A stretch of 64,000 bases of DNA from Lithospermum erythrorhizon. Lineage: Eukaryota > Streptophyta > Magnoliopsida > Boraginales > Boraginaceae. The DNA lies in NCBI GenBank assembly GCA_019722365.1, contig JADFUC010001469.1:62001-126000 (forward strand), written 5' to 3'. Below, one piece after another: positions 25,167 to 36,500 of this stretch (its first letter is position 1; each line of letters starts with the position of its first letter). The translations under genes were made by a program, and so were the position numbers. The notes beneath the pieces were generated by a model. The model saw nothing but the letters and a program-made list of their open reading frames with translations. It was not told where the DNA came from and searched no databases.

Positions 25167-25497
25167 ATACCTTTATGTAGATCTATAGCTTGTTTGTATA
25201 TTTGTTATTCTTTTTTTGGGCAATTTCATATGAAATTGATGTGATTTGTTATAGTGTTTTGAATTCCATTTCTAAAGATAATACCTTTATGCAGATTCAT
25301 GGCTTGTTTGTATATTTGTTATGTTTTTTTGGAGCAATTTTATATAAGATTGAGGTGATTTGTTATAGTGTTTTGAATTCCAATGCCAAAGACAATACCT
25401 TTATGTAGATTCATAGCTTGTTTTGAATATTTGTTATTCTTTTTGTGGGCAATTTCATATAAGATTGATGTGATTTGTTTTAGGGTTTTGAATACCA
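25167..25497 (+). repeat. 114-bp triplication overlapping the ARID splice acceptor and start context
   Basis: Three copies starting ATACCTTTATG lie at 25167, 25281 and 25395, with a period of exactly 114. Each ends with TGATTTGTT(A/T)TAG followed by GTTTTGAAT. In copy 3 this is the intron acceptor (AG at 25482-25483), and the repeat tail ACCAATGGC supplies the start codon at 25498. Copy 2 has CCAATGCC in the same place. Confidence 0.9.
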
Positions 25498-27489
25498 ATG
25501 GCAGGATTATCAAATACAACACTTGATGATGATGATATATGTTCTGGAGTAGAAATCATCAATGCCCACAAGCTGAAAAAAATTGGGTCTTGTTTGGATC
25601 TTGAATTGGACCTGAACAGGTCTGTTAAGATCGATGAGGGGAAGCTTAATAGTCTGTTTGTTGAATTCTTGTTGTTGTTCTACAAACAAGTTTATGGGGA
25701 TTTCATTATTAACCCGTTGAGCTCATCTGTACTTGATAATGGTAAAAATGTGGATTTGTTGAAGCTTTTCTTGGTTGTTAGGGAGAGAGGTGGGTATGTG
25801 GTTGTATCGAAAAGTGGGTTGTGGCAACTTGTAGCTAAGGAATGTGGATTTGATTCGAGTGTTGTTTCGAAGTTGAAGTTGGTTTATTTCAAGTATTTGG
25901 ACTTGTTGGATAGGTGGTTGCGGAGGACTGAAAGAAGAGAAGATAGTGGGGGTGAGATAGTAGATAAAATTTCGTATTTGATCAGTGTGGCGATGGGGGT
26001 GGGGTCTGGAATCAAGGGGCTATTCAGAGAGATAGTGGAGAAGAACAAGAAAGATGGAGATTGTTATACTGAGGAGGTGAAGAGTGAATTGGTCTTGAAG
26101 GATAACGAGAAGTCGTGTGAGGAGGATTGTGGTGGATTAGAATTGAAGGGAGTGATGAACAGTGTTGATCATAAGAGTGTTGTCGAAGACCATACAGGTA
26201 TGGAGTCTGTGAGCACTGGAATACACAATGCTACAGCTACTAATTATTTGATGAGCATGGATAATTTTAGTGCTGAAAGTGTCAAGGAGAATGATTTCAT
26301 AACTGAGTCAAGCACTACCGAAGAACGTGATTCTAATAAGAAAAGGAAGCGGGAGAATAATCTTGGTCTGTTAAAATGGATATCTAGGGTTGCTAGAGAT
26401 TGTTCTGATCAATCCGTTGGATCAGTACCTGAAAGGTCTAAGTGGAAGTCTCATGGTAGTGAGCATGTGTGGAAGCAGGCTTTGTTGGTACGTGAGTCGC
26501 TGTTTTTGAAACCTGCACATCCCTATTGGAAGGTATGTTTTCTTTTTGTCATGGATGTGATTTAGCAGTATCATCTATTCGTTTAATATTATGATAGGTA
26601 TTGTTGGTAGACTTATGCTTGTGTGAGTAATCTTTCCGCGAAAGCTGAGGTTAACATTTTTTATGCGGCCTTTTGCATATTAATGGATACACTCTGATTC
26701 ATTCTAAGTTTCACATTGTAGGATAAGCTAATGCATCCAGCCATCTTTGAAGATTCTGTTTTGGGGTGTAGCCAAAGAATGGATACAAGCCAAAGGATGG
26801 CTTCTATAGAATCTCGCAAAAAGTTGCAGCGTATTTTTAATGTTAGGATGTCTTGTTCAGGGCAAGATTCTGAACATTTATGGTTTGACGATGAAAAGTT
26901 TTCTGATAAGGGCTCAATTCAGGTCGGGCCGGAGTTTCAAGCCAATGTTCCCGAATGGAATGGGGAAACTGAAGAAAGTGATCCTAAATGGTCAGGCTCC
27001 CGGATTTGGCCTATTGGAACAAAGGGAAGAAATATGCATCTAATTGAGAGAGAACAAATTGGGAAAGGAAGACAGGATAGCTGTGGCTGTCAATTTCCTG
27101 GTTCATCAGAATGTGTCGGCTTCCATATCTCTGAGAAAAGAGACAGGGTGAAACTTGAGTTAGGCCCCGCATATTATGGATGGAAATTTGACCAAATGGG
27201 CGAGGAATACACACATTTGTGGACAAGGGAGGAAGAAAAAAGATTTCATGATGCAGTGAAGACGCTCCCTTTCTCTTATGGGCATCGTCTCTTTAAGGAG
27301 CTACAGAAGATCTTCCCGGAGAAAAACATGGCGAGTTTGGTAAGGTACTACTTCAATGTACTCATTCTTCAACGCCGAGCAAATCAGAACAGGACTAGCC
27401 CATATGATATCGATAGTGATGATGAGAGAAACAAGAAAATATCTAAAGATAATATCGACAACGATGATGATAAACGAGAAAAAAAGTAA
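25498..27489 (+). CDS. ARID-ELM2-SANT domain protein (AT-rich interactive domain-containing)
   Basis: Exons 25498-26532 and 26722-27489 join in phase to a 600-residue protein. An ARID/BRIGHT DNA-binding domain covers roughly residues 45-140 (ends FKYLDLLDRWLRR). A basic nuclear signal, KKRKRE, starts at 281. An ELM2 motif begins near 411 (IQVGPEFQANVPEWNG). A SANT/Myb-like domain begins near 511 (LWTREEEKRFHDAVK). The tail is very acidic then lysine-rich. The same order occurs in Arabidopsis ARID1 (At2g46040) and At4g11400 (from memory). ELM2-SANT pairs bind histone deacetylases in animals and fungi, so a nuclear co-repressor role is likely, but that is inference. The start lies 14 bases after the 5' UTR intron acceptor. 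Confidence 0.9.
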
Positions 27490-27979
27490 AAAAGAGAAAC
27501 AAAAATTAAAACCAAAACAAAAGCAAGATTATTCCTGAAGTAGGTTAAACATCCGCAGGATTCCATCTTAAGTTCTCCGAGGAAGACTCTGATAATAGTT
27601 AACTCATGTTACCCTGAAGTTTCGTCAAGAAAGTATATACTGCCTGAAGTTGTTACAGTTCCATCTCAGTAAACAATGAGATGAGATGATTTTGTTCATA
27701 AAGAAAAATTCAGAAAAATGCTTGTAGTGATTCTGATACAAACATATGTTTTCTTTATGAACTCCATGAAGTTGGAGGAATTTTGCATGATCATATGAAA
27801 ATGGTGCACATGCATTTCCTTTTGGCTTTTTGGTCAATAACTTTTCTTGAGCTATTATTTAATTTTTACATGTAAGTTCACGAGCTATTTTAATTTTTAG
27901 ACCTCCTTATATTATGATCAAAGGCGGCCTCGTACTATTTTTTAATTTTTAGGCACCTAAGCAGGCACACTAAATAATT
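27490..27979. other. 3' flank of the ARID gene
   Basis: The first 150-350 bases are probably the 3' UTR. The rest is AT-rich with no recognised gene. It leads into the left inverted arm of the candidate element starting near 27980. Confidence 0.4.
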
Positions 27980-28339
27980 TTTATTTCTGATATAATTAAA
28001 AATGACTATATTAATAGCTAAATACTAGCATTGAGATAGTATGTCGCACTAAAATGATTATTTTGTTCCTAATATTAAAGTATAGGGATTAAATCTTGAC
28101 CTTTTTTCATCTACTTTACCCTGCCTTACTACTTCGCCCCGCCTCATGGCCAACACTATACCCCCAGCCCTATCCATCCCACAGTCCCCCTTCCGCAATT
28201 CGGCTGGCCATTTACCCCGACCACAGCTTAGATTTGGCGAACTCCGCGGCATACAGTCACGAACTCCCTTGACAGCCACCACCACACCCCCCACCTGCAC
28301 TTACAGAGATCCATGAGCTTCACTCCTTATATACTAAAC

Positions 28340-29037
28340 TCAATTCTCTGCAATGCCCTGTTCTCATATTTCCTCAATTCACAAAACTTCACTCCTTATA
28401 TACTAAACTCAATTGTCCTCCTAACCATCTCATCCATACTTCTTGTTTTCCAACACAATTCGGGGCTCTGTTGGAGCTTCTAAGAAGAATTATGTGATCG
28501 GATTCTTGTGCACTGTAGGTAACTTCTGCTAGCTATTCTCTTGTAGCTTTCCTTAACATAGCTTGCGTTTCAGAGAAGGTTATCAAGAACAAAAGTTTCA
28601 AGGTAATACTAGACATGGTGTTCTATGAAAATCTAGTTGCCACTGGGTGCCATCTTGATTGGATTTTTTTCAGTGGCGAATGGAGTGATTAGCTAAAGAG
28701 AGAATAAGGACTACAAGTTGGGAAATGTAGGTTGTGTGATGACATTGAGTGTGTGGACAGGATTTCTTGGCAGGCTTTCTCGGTTGGCTGCATCGGTCTA
28801 ATCTTCAAGGTTTCTGCTCTTTTCTCAAATGTTATCGGTATGTTGAGTTTGCCTGTGGCTCCAGTTGCAGCTGTGATCATTTTCCATGATAAGATGGATG
28901 GTGTGAAGGTGATATCTATGGTTTTGGCAGTTTGGGGTTTTGCATCATACATCTATCAGCATTATCTTGATGACAAAATCAAGACTGAAGAGAAGAAAAT
29001 CACCAATGATATTTCTCTGGTTGAAGAGATTCATTAG
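28340..29037 (+). pseudogene. Purine permease (PUP family) pseudogene, C-terminal half
   Basis: Fragments in PUP order are spread over all three frames: ALFSYFLNSQ and LNSIVLLTISS (28350-28440), SKKNYVIGFLCTVG (about 28478-28520), a conserved EKVIKN segment, FYENLVATG, SGEW, then an open stretch from 28765 ending WGFASYIYQHYLDD and a stop at 29037. An in-frame stop follows SGEWSD, and at least one frameshift precedes SWQAFSVG. The N-terminal membrane segments are missing. Intact PUP proteins are about 350-390 residues with ten helices and carry purines or cytokinins. This copy cannot make one. It lies between inverted arms, so it may be a transposon-captured fragment. Confidence 0.88.
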
Positions 29038-29126
29038 CATAAAACTGTTAAAAAGTATATGCTCTATGAATTTGATTTGATGTCAGTTCTATATATATTG
29101 GAGAAGGGTATAGAACAATATGTTTG

Positions 29127-29213
29127 AGGTGGGGGTGGAGGCAGTAAAGGTGGGGGACTGTGGTAGAGTGAGGGGGTGGGGGGTAGGGTGGGGTGTTGCG
29201 TGTTAAGGAAGAA
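29127..29213 (+). other. G-rich tract with quadruplex potential
   Basis: Six or more runs of three to six G residues within about 75 bases (for example GGTGGGGG, GAGGGGGTGGGGGG, TAGGGTGGGG). This could fold into a G-quadruplex on the + strand. It forms part of the proposed right arm; the C-rich partner lies at 28100-28300. Confidence 0.7.
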
Positions 29214-29335
29214 AGGGGTTTGGTATTTTGGTTCCTATACCTTACTTCACATATTTTAGTGTTGTAGATGAAATAGTCGTTTCTTCTGTGTATTTTAGGG
29301 ATAATATAGTTATTTAAACATATTATAGTGAAAGA

Positions 29336-30248
29336 ATTAAGTATAAGGAAGATCGAAAAGGAAGTATTAAAATTAAAATAAAGAAAAAACGCTCAGATTA
29401 TAACTAAAAAGAAATATCAAAAAATTAAAATAATTAAAAAATCACATAAAAAATTAAATAATAGTTTAAAGGTCTCGTCCAAAAATCCTTTCCTTTTATA
29501 CTAAAGTTTGTTTCCCGTTTCTTGAAAAGTCTGCTGTTTCATTGGGTAATAGTTGAAATTGACAGTTTTTTAAGTGCATTTGTCAGACCTTTTGTGATTG
29601 CTCTCTTTAAAGCACTCTTGCAATTTCATATAAAATTTTCACAAATTAGCTTCTGCATCTTTATTTTTATTAAATTTAGGATTTACTTTTCACATTATTA
29701 AAAAAATTAAATTTCCTATATCATATCCTCAAACATTAAAATATAATATTATTAAACTACAATCATATCCCCAAACATTAAATTAGAGAAAAAGTATTTA
29801 TTTGGAGAAATAAACTAATATATTTTATTATTGAAGTACAATTTGAGGATGGTGTAAAATGAAGTCTTAGCGGGCAATGGTGGGAATTTTTTTAATGATT
29901 CCAATGTAATGAGGATCGATATTTGTGTGTTTGGTATTTTTTATCCTCGCTATTAACATATGAAGATAGAAGTAAGTTTTGGTGATCGATCTGACTGTTG
30001 CTTAGGTGTTGAATTTTATGACACTTGATATCGACATCAGATTATTTTAATTTCTTAACTCTCCAATATTTTAATATGAATTGATGTTCACCTTCCATCA
30101 TCTTTGAGGTGAACTTAGAAATGAAATAAAATAAACCTGTTGCAATTGGTGCATCTTATATTTTTGAACAATTTGTTATCCTACAATTTAAAAACTAAGA
30201 AACAAGACGGGGGAAATGAATATCTTCCAATGCAAAGCAAAAGAACAA
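29336..30248. other. Intergenic upstream of tRNA-Tyr (AT-rich)
   Basis: AT-rich, with no gene or repeat that I can name. A short segment at 29460-29670 has more balanced composition but no recognisable frame. Confidence 0.4.
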
Positions 30249-30252
30249 ATTT

Positions 30253-30263
30253 AAAAACGAAAA
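30253..30263 (-). terminator. Pol III termination signal of tRNA-Tyr
   Basis: On the minus strand the tRNA is followed, within three bases, by TTTT and then, two bases on, by TTTTT. Runs of four or more T are the standard RNA polymerase III terminator. Confidence 0.75.
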
Positions 30264-30265
30264 TT

Positions 30266-30351
30266 CCGACCTGCCGGATTCGAACCAGCGACCTAAGGAT
30301 TTCAGCATATCAAACTACAGTCCTCCGCTCTACCAACTGAGCTAAGGTCGG
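30266..30351 (-). tRNA. tRNA-Tyr (GTA anticodon) with intron
   Basis: The reverse complement gives CCGACCTTAGCTCAGTTGG at the 5' end, a D-arm (GCTC...GAGC), an anticodon stem with loop CTGTAG, and a T-arm GCTGG-TTCGAAT-CCGGC. The 3' acceptor strand AGGTCGG pairs perfectly with CCGACCT. Anticodon GTA reads tyrosine codons. A 14-base intron (TTTGATATGCTGAA) lies one base 3' of the anticodon, the normal site; all plant nuclear tRNA-Tyr genes carry such an intron. The CCA end is not encoded, as expected. An A box and a B box (GGTTCGAATCC) are present. Confidence 0.97.
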
Positions 30352-31190
30352 ATTTGAAAAGGCGACGAGTGTCCCACTTTTGCATTTTTACTCTCACTCA
30401 TCAACTTATACGTTCATTTTATAATCATAATATGTTTCATCCGCTTCATAAAATAATTTATGTTATCAATAATAAACCAATAATTAATGTCTAACTTCTA
30501 ATGCATACTATCCATCACTAATAAGTGAATTATGAGTTACTTTAAAAAAAACACTATTTATATTTTTAAAAAAAACATTACTTGTGTATAAAAATCTTAT
30601 ATGTATGTCACCTATTAAGAATTCAATCAATACACAAAATCAATGCCACCAATGCAAACATTATAATCCAAAAAATATTCAATCAATGACTCTTGTGGTC
30701 ATTAATAAAAATATTTTGATCATTAAACCATATTGTCCATAAAAAGTTAAGTAAAACAATTATATAAATATAACAAAGTGCATTTTGATGACAATCACAA
30801 AATTTAAAGTAAATATCAATGTTGAGTGCGACTTTTAATTATTCCATCATAAGTTACATAATAACGGTGAATAATAATAGATTATGAATATTATTATAAA
30901 ATGCAGTATTATGAATAACAAGTGGTTTTCTAGCACCTTGTTTTAATACACCTGACTTATAGAAAATAAAATAATAATAATTAAGCTGAGTGGCAAAAAT
31001 TTGAAGTTAAAATTAAAGCAAATAAATAGTCCATATATGGATTATTATTTCATTAAATGCATTATTGAATATTGAGCAAATAAATGTTAATTTCTCATAA
31101 AAACAATAGTGTGTTAATTTTTCAATTTCTTATCCTTTCACTAAAAAATCTGAGTATATATATATACTCCGAAATCAGGAAACCTTAAAT
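30352..31190. other. Intergenic between tRNA-Tyr and ATI gene
   Basis: AT-rich; no gene seen. TATATATATACTCC at 31155-31168 lies about 30 bases upstream of the probable ATI leader and is a reasonable TATA element for it. Confidence 0.45.
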
Positions 31191-31243
31191 CATCTTCTTC
31201 CTCACCGACGTCACCATTACGTCATCTCCGATCTATTTTCTAA
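31190..31243 (+). other. Probable 5' UTR exon of the ATI gene
   Basis: GC-richer leader ending CTATTTTCTAA|GTAATT. The acceptor GATTGTCAG (ends 32009) starts the exon that holds the ATG at 32051. The resulting 5' UTR intron is about 766 bases and contains repeat debris at 31535-31695. Confidence 0.45.
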
Positions 31244-31534
31244 GTAATTATTTCATTATTTTGATCTAATTTACAATTAATTCAATTAGAGTTTAAGCTG
31301 TATTTTTATTTATTTAGATATATTTGTATTTGTTTATTCTATAGCAGTAATTTGATGTGAGTATTTAATTAATTCACTTATAGCTTATTTGTGTAGATAT
31401 CGTGTTGATAAGTAGATATGTGTGTTGGTTTTTAGCTGATTTTGTTAACTTAATCCTTTGATAAGTATAGTTAGCCGATGTCTCGATCCGAGTAGTGGTG
31501 ATGTTATCAATGGAATACTGTGAATAAAAAACGT

Positions 31535-31695
31535 TAACATGCCCCAATGCTTTCCAAGAGGCGGGGGTCGGAGACTGTTTCCGAGTGTAAATAGTATCTA
31601 TTACTTCGCAATAGATAACAATGGTAGGTAGTGCAGTGAGCCATTTTGATATATTTTGTTATATTCAAGAGCCGTAGAATATAAAATATTTAAAG
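31535..31695 (+). repeat. SINE-like debris plus dispersed repeat copy B
   Basis: AACATGCCCCAATG, then GGGGGTCGGAGACTGTTTCCGA, resembles the 3' half of plant Au-type SINEs (GTCGGA...CTGTTTCCGA). The second half, CATTTTGATATATTTTG to AGAATATAAAATATTT, is copy B of the repeat also at 1477 and 46215. The AACATGCCCCAATG part recurs at 38956. Confidence 0.45.
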
Positions 31696-32050
31696 AATAA
31701 AAAATGGTGATAGTTATGGTTTATTGATGAGATATGCAGCGGAGTCAAACTTATTGATGATATGTATACCTGAGTTATTCTCGATCAAACTCGTTGAATA
31801 TTTGTATTGGATGTTATATTAGAAGATGTAGTTAGTCTTGTCATGTTTTGGTTTTGTGACAGTGATGTAGCGGAAAATGGAAAATGATGTAGATCGTATG
31901 CCTCCACTCTTTTTAATAATGCGTTTTAACTTTGATGAGTGCCTGAGTTCTGATTTGTTGTCTTTTGACATTTTATCGATACATCTCTGTTACCTTTTTT
32001 GATTGTCAGTAGCAAATTTAGGAAGCTGTTGAACTTATTCTTCCAAGAAT

Positions 32051-33057
32051 ATGGCCGATCATGAAGGGAAAACTGAAAATGTGTCGCATGGAAATGAATG
32101 GGAAGTGATACCTGATCTAGATGAAGACGACTCGATGAATGTAGAAAAAAGTAGTTCAATCAATAGAGCGGAAACTTCTGATATTATGTATATGTCTGGC
32201 CACTTTGTCTTCCCGCCAAGTCAGCACGAGAATCTTCCATTGGAACCTGAAACTCACGAGGTCAGTGGAGGTGCCGGCCCTGAATCAATTCAGGATCTTG
32301 AGGGTAAATCATACATTGAAGGTGAAGATAATTTGAATATTGGAGAATCGAATATTTCATATTTATATTCTGGAATTCCAATTTTCGATCAACATGGCAA
32401 CATCGTAGATGTAAGTGGTACAGAATTACAAGGAGGTTCAACCCTGAAGAAAGAGAATATCTACAATGCTGTAAAATATAGCTCTTTCCAAAGTGAATCA
32501 GTCGCAGATGAGGATAACACAGCAATTACTGAATCACCTAACGATCAGGGCTTTGTTTCAAGTACGCCAATACATACAGATAAAGATGAGTTTGATGAAT
32601 CCAACCTTCCCTGTGAAGCTTGGTGGAAGAAACATTCGACTTCCATATATGTATATGCAAAAGGATCGAATGCATTTTGGTCTATTTTTGTTGCCACAAC
32701 TGTTATGGGTCTTGTGATTCTTGGTCAGCATTGGCAGCAAGAAAGATGGAAGGTTTTGCAACTTAAATGGCAGTTGTACGTCAATGAAGAGGTATTTTAT
32801 TTGATCTACTTTTCTTAGAATCAGCAGTGATATGATGTATAATGTATTTATATCACCTACCTTGAGGAATTATTTTGATTACTGTTCAATGCTTCTTCCA
32901 TGAATCTAATGCTTTAACTTCCATCACTGTTGACTATTGTCTGTCTGTGCAGAAGATGAGCAGGGTGTTGAGGCCCTTGATCCGGTTTAAAGATGTAATT
33001 GTAGCTGGCTACCGACCGGGATCATTTATTAGGGGAAGCAGCTCAGTGGAACATTAA
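32051..33057 (+). CDS. ATI2: ATG8-interacting protein (ATI1/ATI2-like)
   Basis: Exons 32051-32791 and 32953-33057 join in phase to 281 residues (Arabidopsis ATI1 is about 266). The acidic N-terminus carries NEWEVIPD, whose W17-x-x-I20 is a good ATG8-interacting motif. A disordered acidic middle follows. The conserved block AWWKKHSTSIYVYAK leads into one transmembrane helix (about 207-227), then a C-terminal tail rich in basic residues (KWQLYVNEEKMSRVLRPL). ATI proteins sit on ER- and plastid-derived bodies during carbon starvation and deliver cargo to the vacuole by selective autophagy. The orthologue could be ATI1 or ATI2; the symbol is a choice, not a proof. No breaks seen. Confidence 0.92.
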
Positions 33058-33559
33058 GAAGGTGACATTGTTAAGGCGCATCTCAATATAATGGAAAATC
33101 CACAACGAGGACTTCGACAGAGGGTGAAGAGAACTGAAACAGAATACAGAGCACGTCGTACGTGATCTGTTAGCTGCTCTTCAAGGATATCTGATTTACT
33201 TTTTTCTGTTTGATGATATGTGGAACTTCTGTTGATATTTGCTTACTTTGAGCTACTATGGTATTGGTGGGTTTTTTTACCTGTAAAGGTTCTTATATGC
33301 GAAGTTACTGAGAAAGAATTGTTGTGCTTTATTAAAAAATAAAAATCTTTGTATGATGCTTGTGTCTTGTTGTAATCATATGCCACAGAGAAACAAAGGG
33401 TGAATAACGCACTCCAATCGGTTGCCCGAACCAAACATTATTTTGACAATGTCGTGCAAAATCGATCTTCGTTGTCCCAAGGACTTGAAAAAACCGGAAC
33501 TTCTATACATAAAAATTACAGAAGTTGCGACCAATCTTGGATCCATTTCTTTGTGTATT
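33058..33559. other. Convergent 3' region between ATI (+) and U-box kinase (-)
   Basis: Contains the 3' UTRs of both genes, which end tail to tail. No other feature is supported. Confidence 0.5.
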
Positions 33560-36500
33560 TCAACTCTGATGTTGAAGCCATGTTTTGATGGCTGAGCGAA
33601 GAGCAGCATTTGGCACAAGATTGCAATTTGGCAGCTTAAGGTTAGTCATGGGGGAAGTACTATGCCCACCACCAAACCATGCTTTTATGGCTTCTTCTTC
33701 ATAGCTAAAACCATCAGCAGCTATTACTGGCTCTTCCATAACTTCCTGTGAGTGTAAAATCACATAAAAAATCAAGAAACTAGTGCATTGATGGAAACGT
33801 CTGAGGTCATTCGAATAAAAACATTGGGAATTGTTATCAACAAATTATATGGTGATAAGAATTGACCTGAGTGATAGGACACAGAAAAGAAGTCGAGCAT
33901 TCGCCTCCAGTGCTGGTTGGAAACTTTGAGGTCTTCCGTGAAGTTGTCATGGATTCAAGAACACTCCAAACTTCAAAAGCGAGGTCAGGGCGACGCCAAG
34001 GTTTTAGCTCAACACAACTCATTGCTAAGTGAAACAATTGCTTAGCTAGTTCAAATGGCCATTCTCCAGCTGTTTTATCCAACAGATCTTTCAGGTTTCC
34101 TTCAGCTAATGCAATCTGTATTTCTGTAGTTAATCCTGGAGCAAGCCTTCCTGTTAACAACCTCAATAGTATCACTCCAAACGAGTACACATTACATTGT
34201 GCAGTGAGCTCGCCTGTTGCTAGAAATTCAGGATCCATGTAAGCGGTGAAGCCATGTGCTGCAACATCTTTAGGCCGACCAATGCCTAGGTCGCCTAACT
34301 TCGCTTTGAAGTTGGCATCCAGGAAGACATTTGAAGGTTTCAAATCTCCATAAACGATGGGGTTTGGAGTACTTGAATGCAAGAAAATTAAAACAGAACA
34401 TAACTCCGCTGCAATTTTGGTTCTAGTTTGCCATGAGAGTGGGGGTGTGTTTTCTTGGCAGTTCAATCTATCCTCAAGACTTCCATTTGGAAAGTGCTCA
34501 TACACAAGAGTCCATTTCTCGCTGCAAACTCCCATCAACATAATAAGGTTGGGATGTCTCAACATGCTCAACAGAGAGACCTATCTCAACATCATATCAG
34601 AAAGAAAAGAAAAATGGATTAGGATTTTTTATTTACCACTACATAAAGGTGTAAATAAGCCACATTGAGTCATACCAAGTATTTCCACAGTTATTATTTG
34701 AATGTCCCGTCTCTATAAATTGGTCATTCAAATAAAACGAAGGAAGTAGTTGCTGAGCTTTATGCTCTGAACTTAGACTTGATCCGGACCAAAACAAGCT
34801 AGCTCGACTAATGTAGTATCTCAATACAACATTTTGAAATAGTAAACAGGCAAGTATATATAGAAACTAACCTCCTCATGAAACTTGGAAGTTCCTTCCA
34901 ACGTGAAAGGTTGATACATTTTCACTAATACTTGAGTGTTGCTAAGAAAACCTATATAAGCACATCTGGAATCATCTTGCAATAATTTCAGTCTCGGGTC
35001 AAAATTTCTTGTTGCTTCTTGAATTTCTGAGATAGGCAAGTCCAGAAAAAAATGAGGCATGAACATAAGTGAAGGACTTTCTGTATCAAGCTCCATTTCT
35101 CTCAACTGATATGCAAATTTGTCTGCATTTATTTTTTCAACATGAAATTGCTCCTTTTCTTCCATGTACTTGTTTGATAAATCAGTTGCAACTACCACTT
35201 TGTTTTCTATTTCTTTCACCATCTTATTGGAATGGTCAATGCGGCTTTCCAATGATGAAATTTCTTGTTTTGCTGCTAGCAAGTTCTCATTCACTTTATT
35301 TAAGTACAATGAAATCTTTTCTGCTTGTTCTATACTTCTTTCAAGATCGAACTCAAACTCTATCCTTTGATCAAGCTCTTTGCCAAACATGGTTCTGAAT
35401 TCTCGTTCCTGTCGATCACCATCAAATCCAATCAATTTATGACAGAGAAAATTGTATCATCGGAAGCCAATATTAGATCATTCAAATAAAAACGGAACTA
35501 GGCAAGTAAAATAAAATCTAAACTATACAACCATTAGGTGTTAATCACGAGAATGTGGAAAATGGTATGGTGTAGTTACTCTTTGTTGGGCTGTGATAGT
35601 TTCCATTTCAAACTTCTTGCGCTTGATTGAATCTTCATATGATTCTCTCTTAAAATGTCCAATCTCTAGAGAAGTTTGCTCCAGCTTATCAAAGAAGTCC
35701 TGATCAGTGATTTTTTCCTGCAAAAGAATGCAAGAGTTATATAAATCTATGTGCCAACGATGTGAAACATAATAGTAAGACGTTTCACCTGTAAACGCAA
35801 TGTAAGTGTTGAGTCATCACAGGCAAGTGGCAAACCACTATCGATTCTCTTTAAAATAACATTGCATAAAACTGTGTTGATCATTTACAATTATCAACAT
35901 ATAAGTCTTCATCTTTAAAATGCATGCTAAGGAGTATTGGTGTGCTTACAGTAATGCTGAAAGTAGATGAACCATTATGGCCTTCATTAACATATTCACT
36001 CTTCCCAACACTTGGTAAGGATAGACAATAAGATTTGTCCTTTTCATTTGGTGGAGATGTTACAAAGAATTCGCCTGAAGAGACATCAGGTATTATTTGA
36101 GGAGCTACTTCTCCAGCTTCTTCTTGAGGGCATTTTCTTTCAAATTGGTATGAATTTGTACTTTCTTGATGGGTTGCTTTCACCTCTTCAATGAATTCAT
36201 TTTGCCTAAGTTCCGAAAATGAGATAATAAATAGGGTCAACCATGAAATTTATTCATAACTTATACTTCTAAAAGTATGTTTTTTCAAAGAAATGAATTG
36301 ACAAAGTATATACCTCATTGCCTTGTATATGTCAAGAATCCTTTAGATATAACCCAAATGTAGCAAAAATCAGGGGCATATTTGGAGATATACACAGCTT
36401 TCTTAGCTCCCATAACTAGCTTCTTGATACCATGAGTACATATGAACTCTATGATCCCATTCTCTATAGAATCTCTTGAAGCAAATAGAATCTCTGCTGG

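Larger units (their letters stand above)
27980..29335. mobile_element. Candidate fold-back element carrying a purine permease fragment
   Basis: The left arm (about 27990-28300) and the reverse complement of the right arm (about 29127-29335) share an ordered series of matches. These include ATAATTAAAAATGACTATATTA against ATAATATGTTTAAATAACTATATTA, CACTAAAAT, AAGTATAGG against AAGGTATAGG, and C-rich sequence around the exact match CACAGTCCCCC. Between the arms lies the purine permease pseudogene. This fits a Pack-type or fold-back transposon that captured a gene fragment. No transposase or target duplication was identified, and the arms are imperfect. Confidence 0.4.

Noticed and set aside
28058..28300. 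80-codon minus-strand frame in the C-rich arm
   Set aside because: It lies in the inverted arm of the candidate element; Gly/Arg-rich translation follows base composition only.
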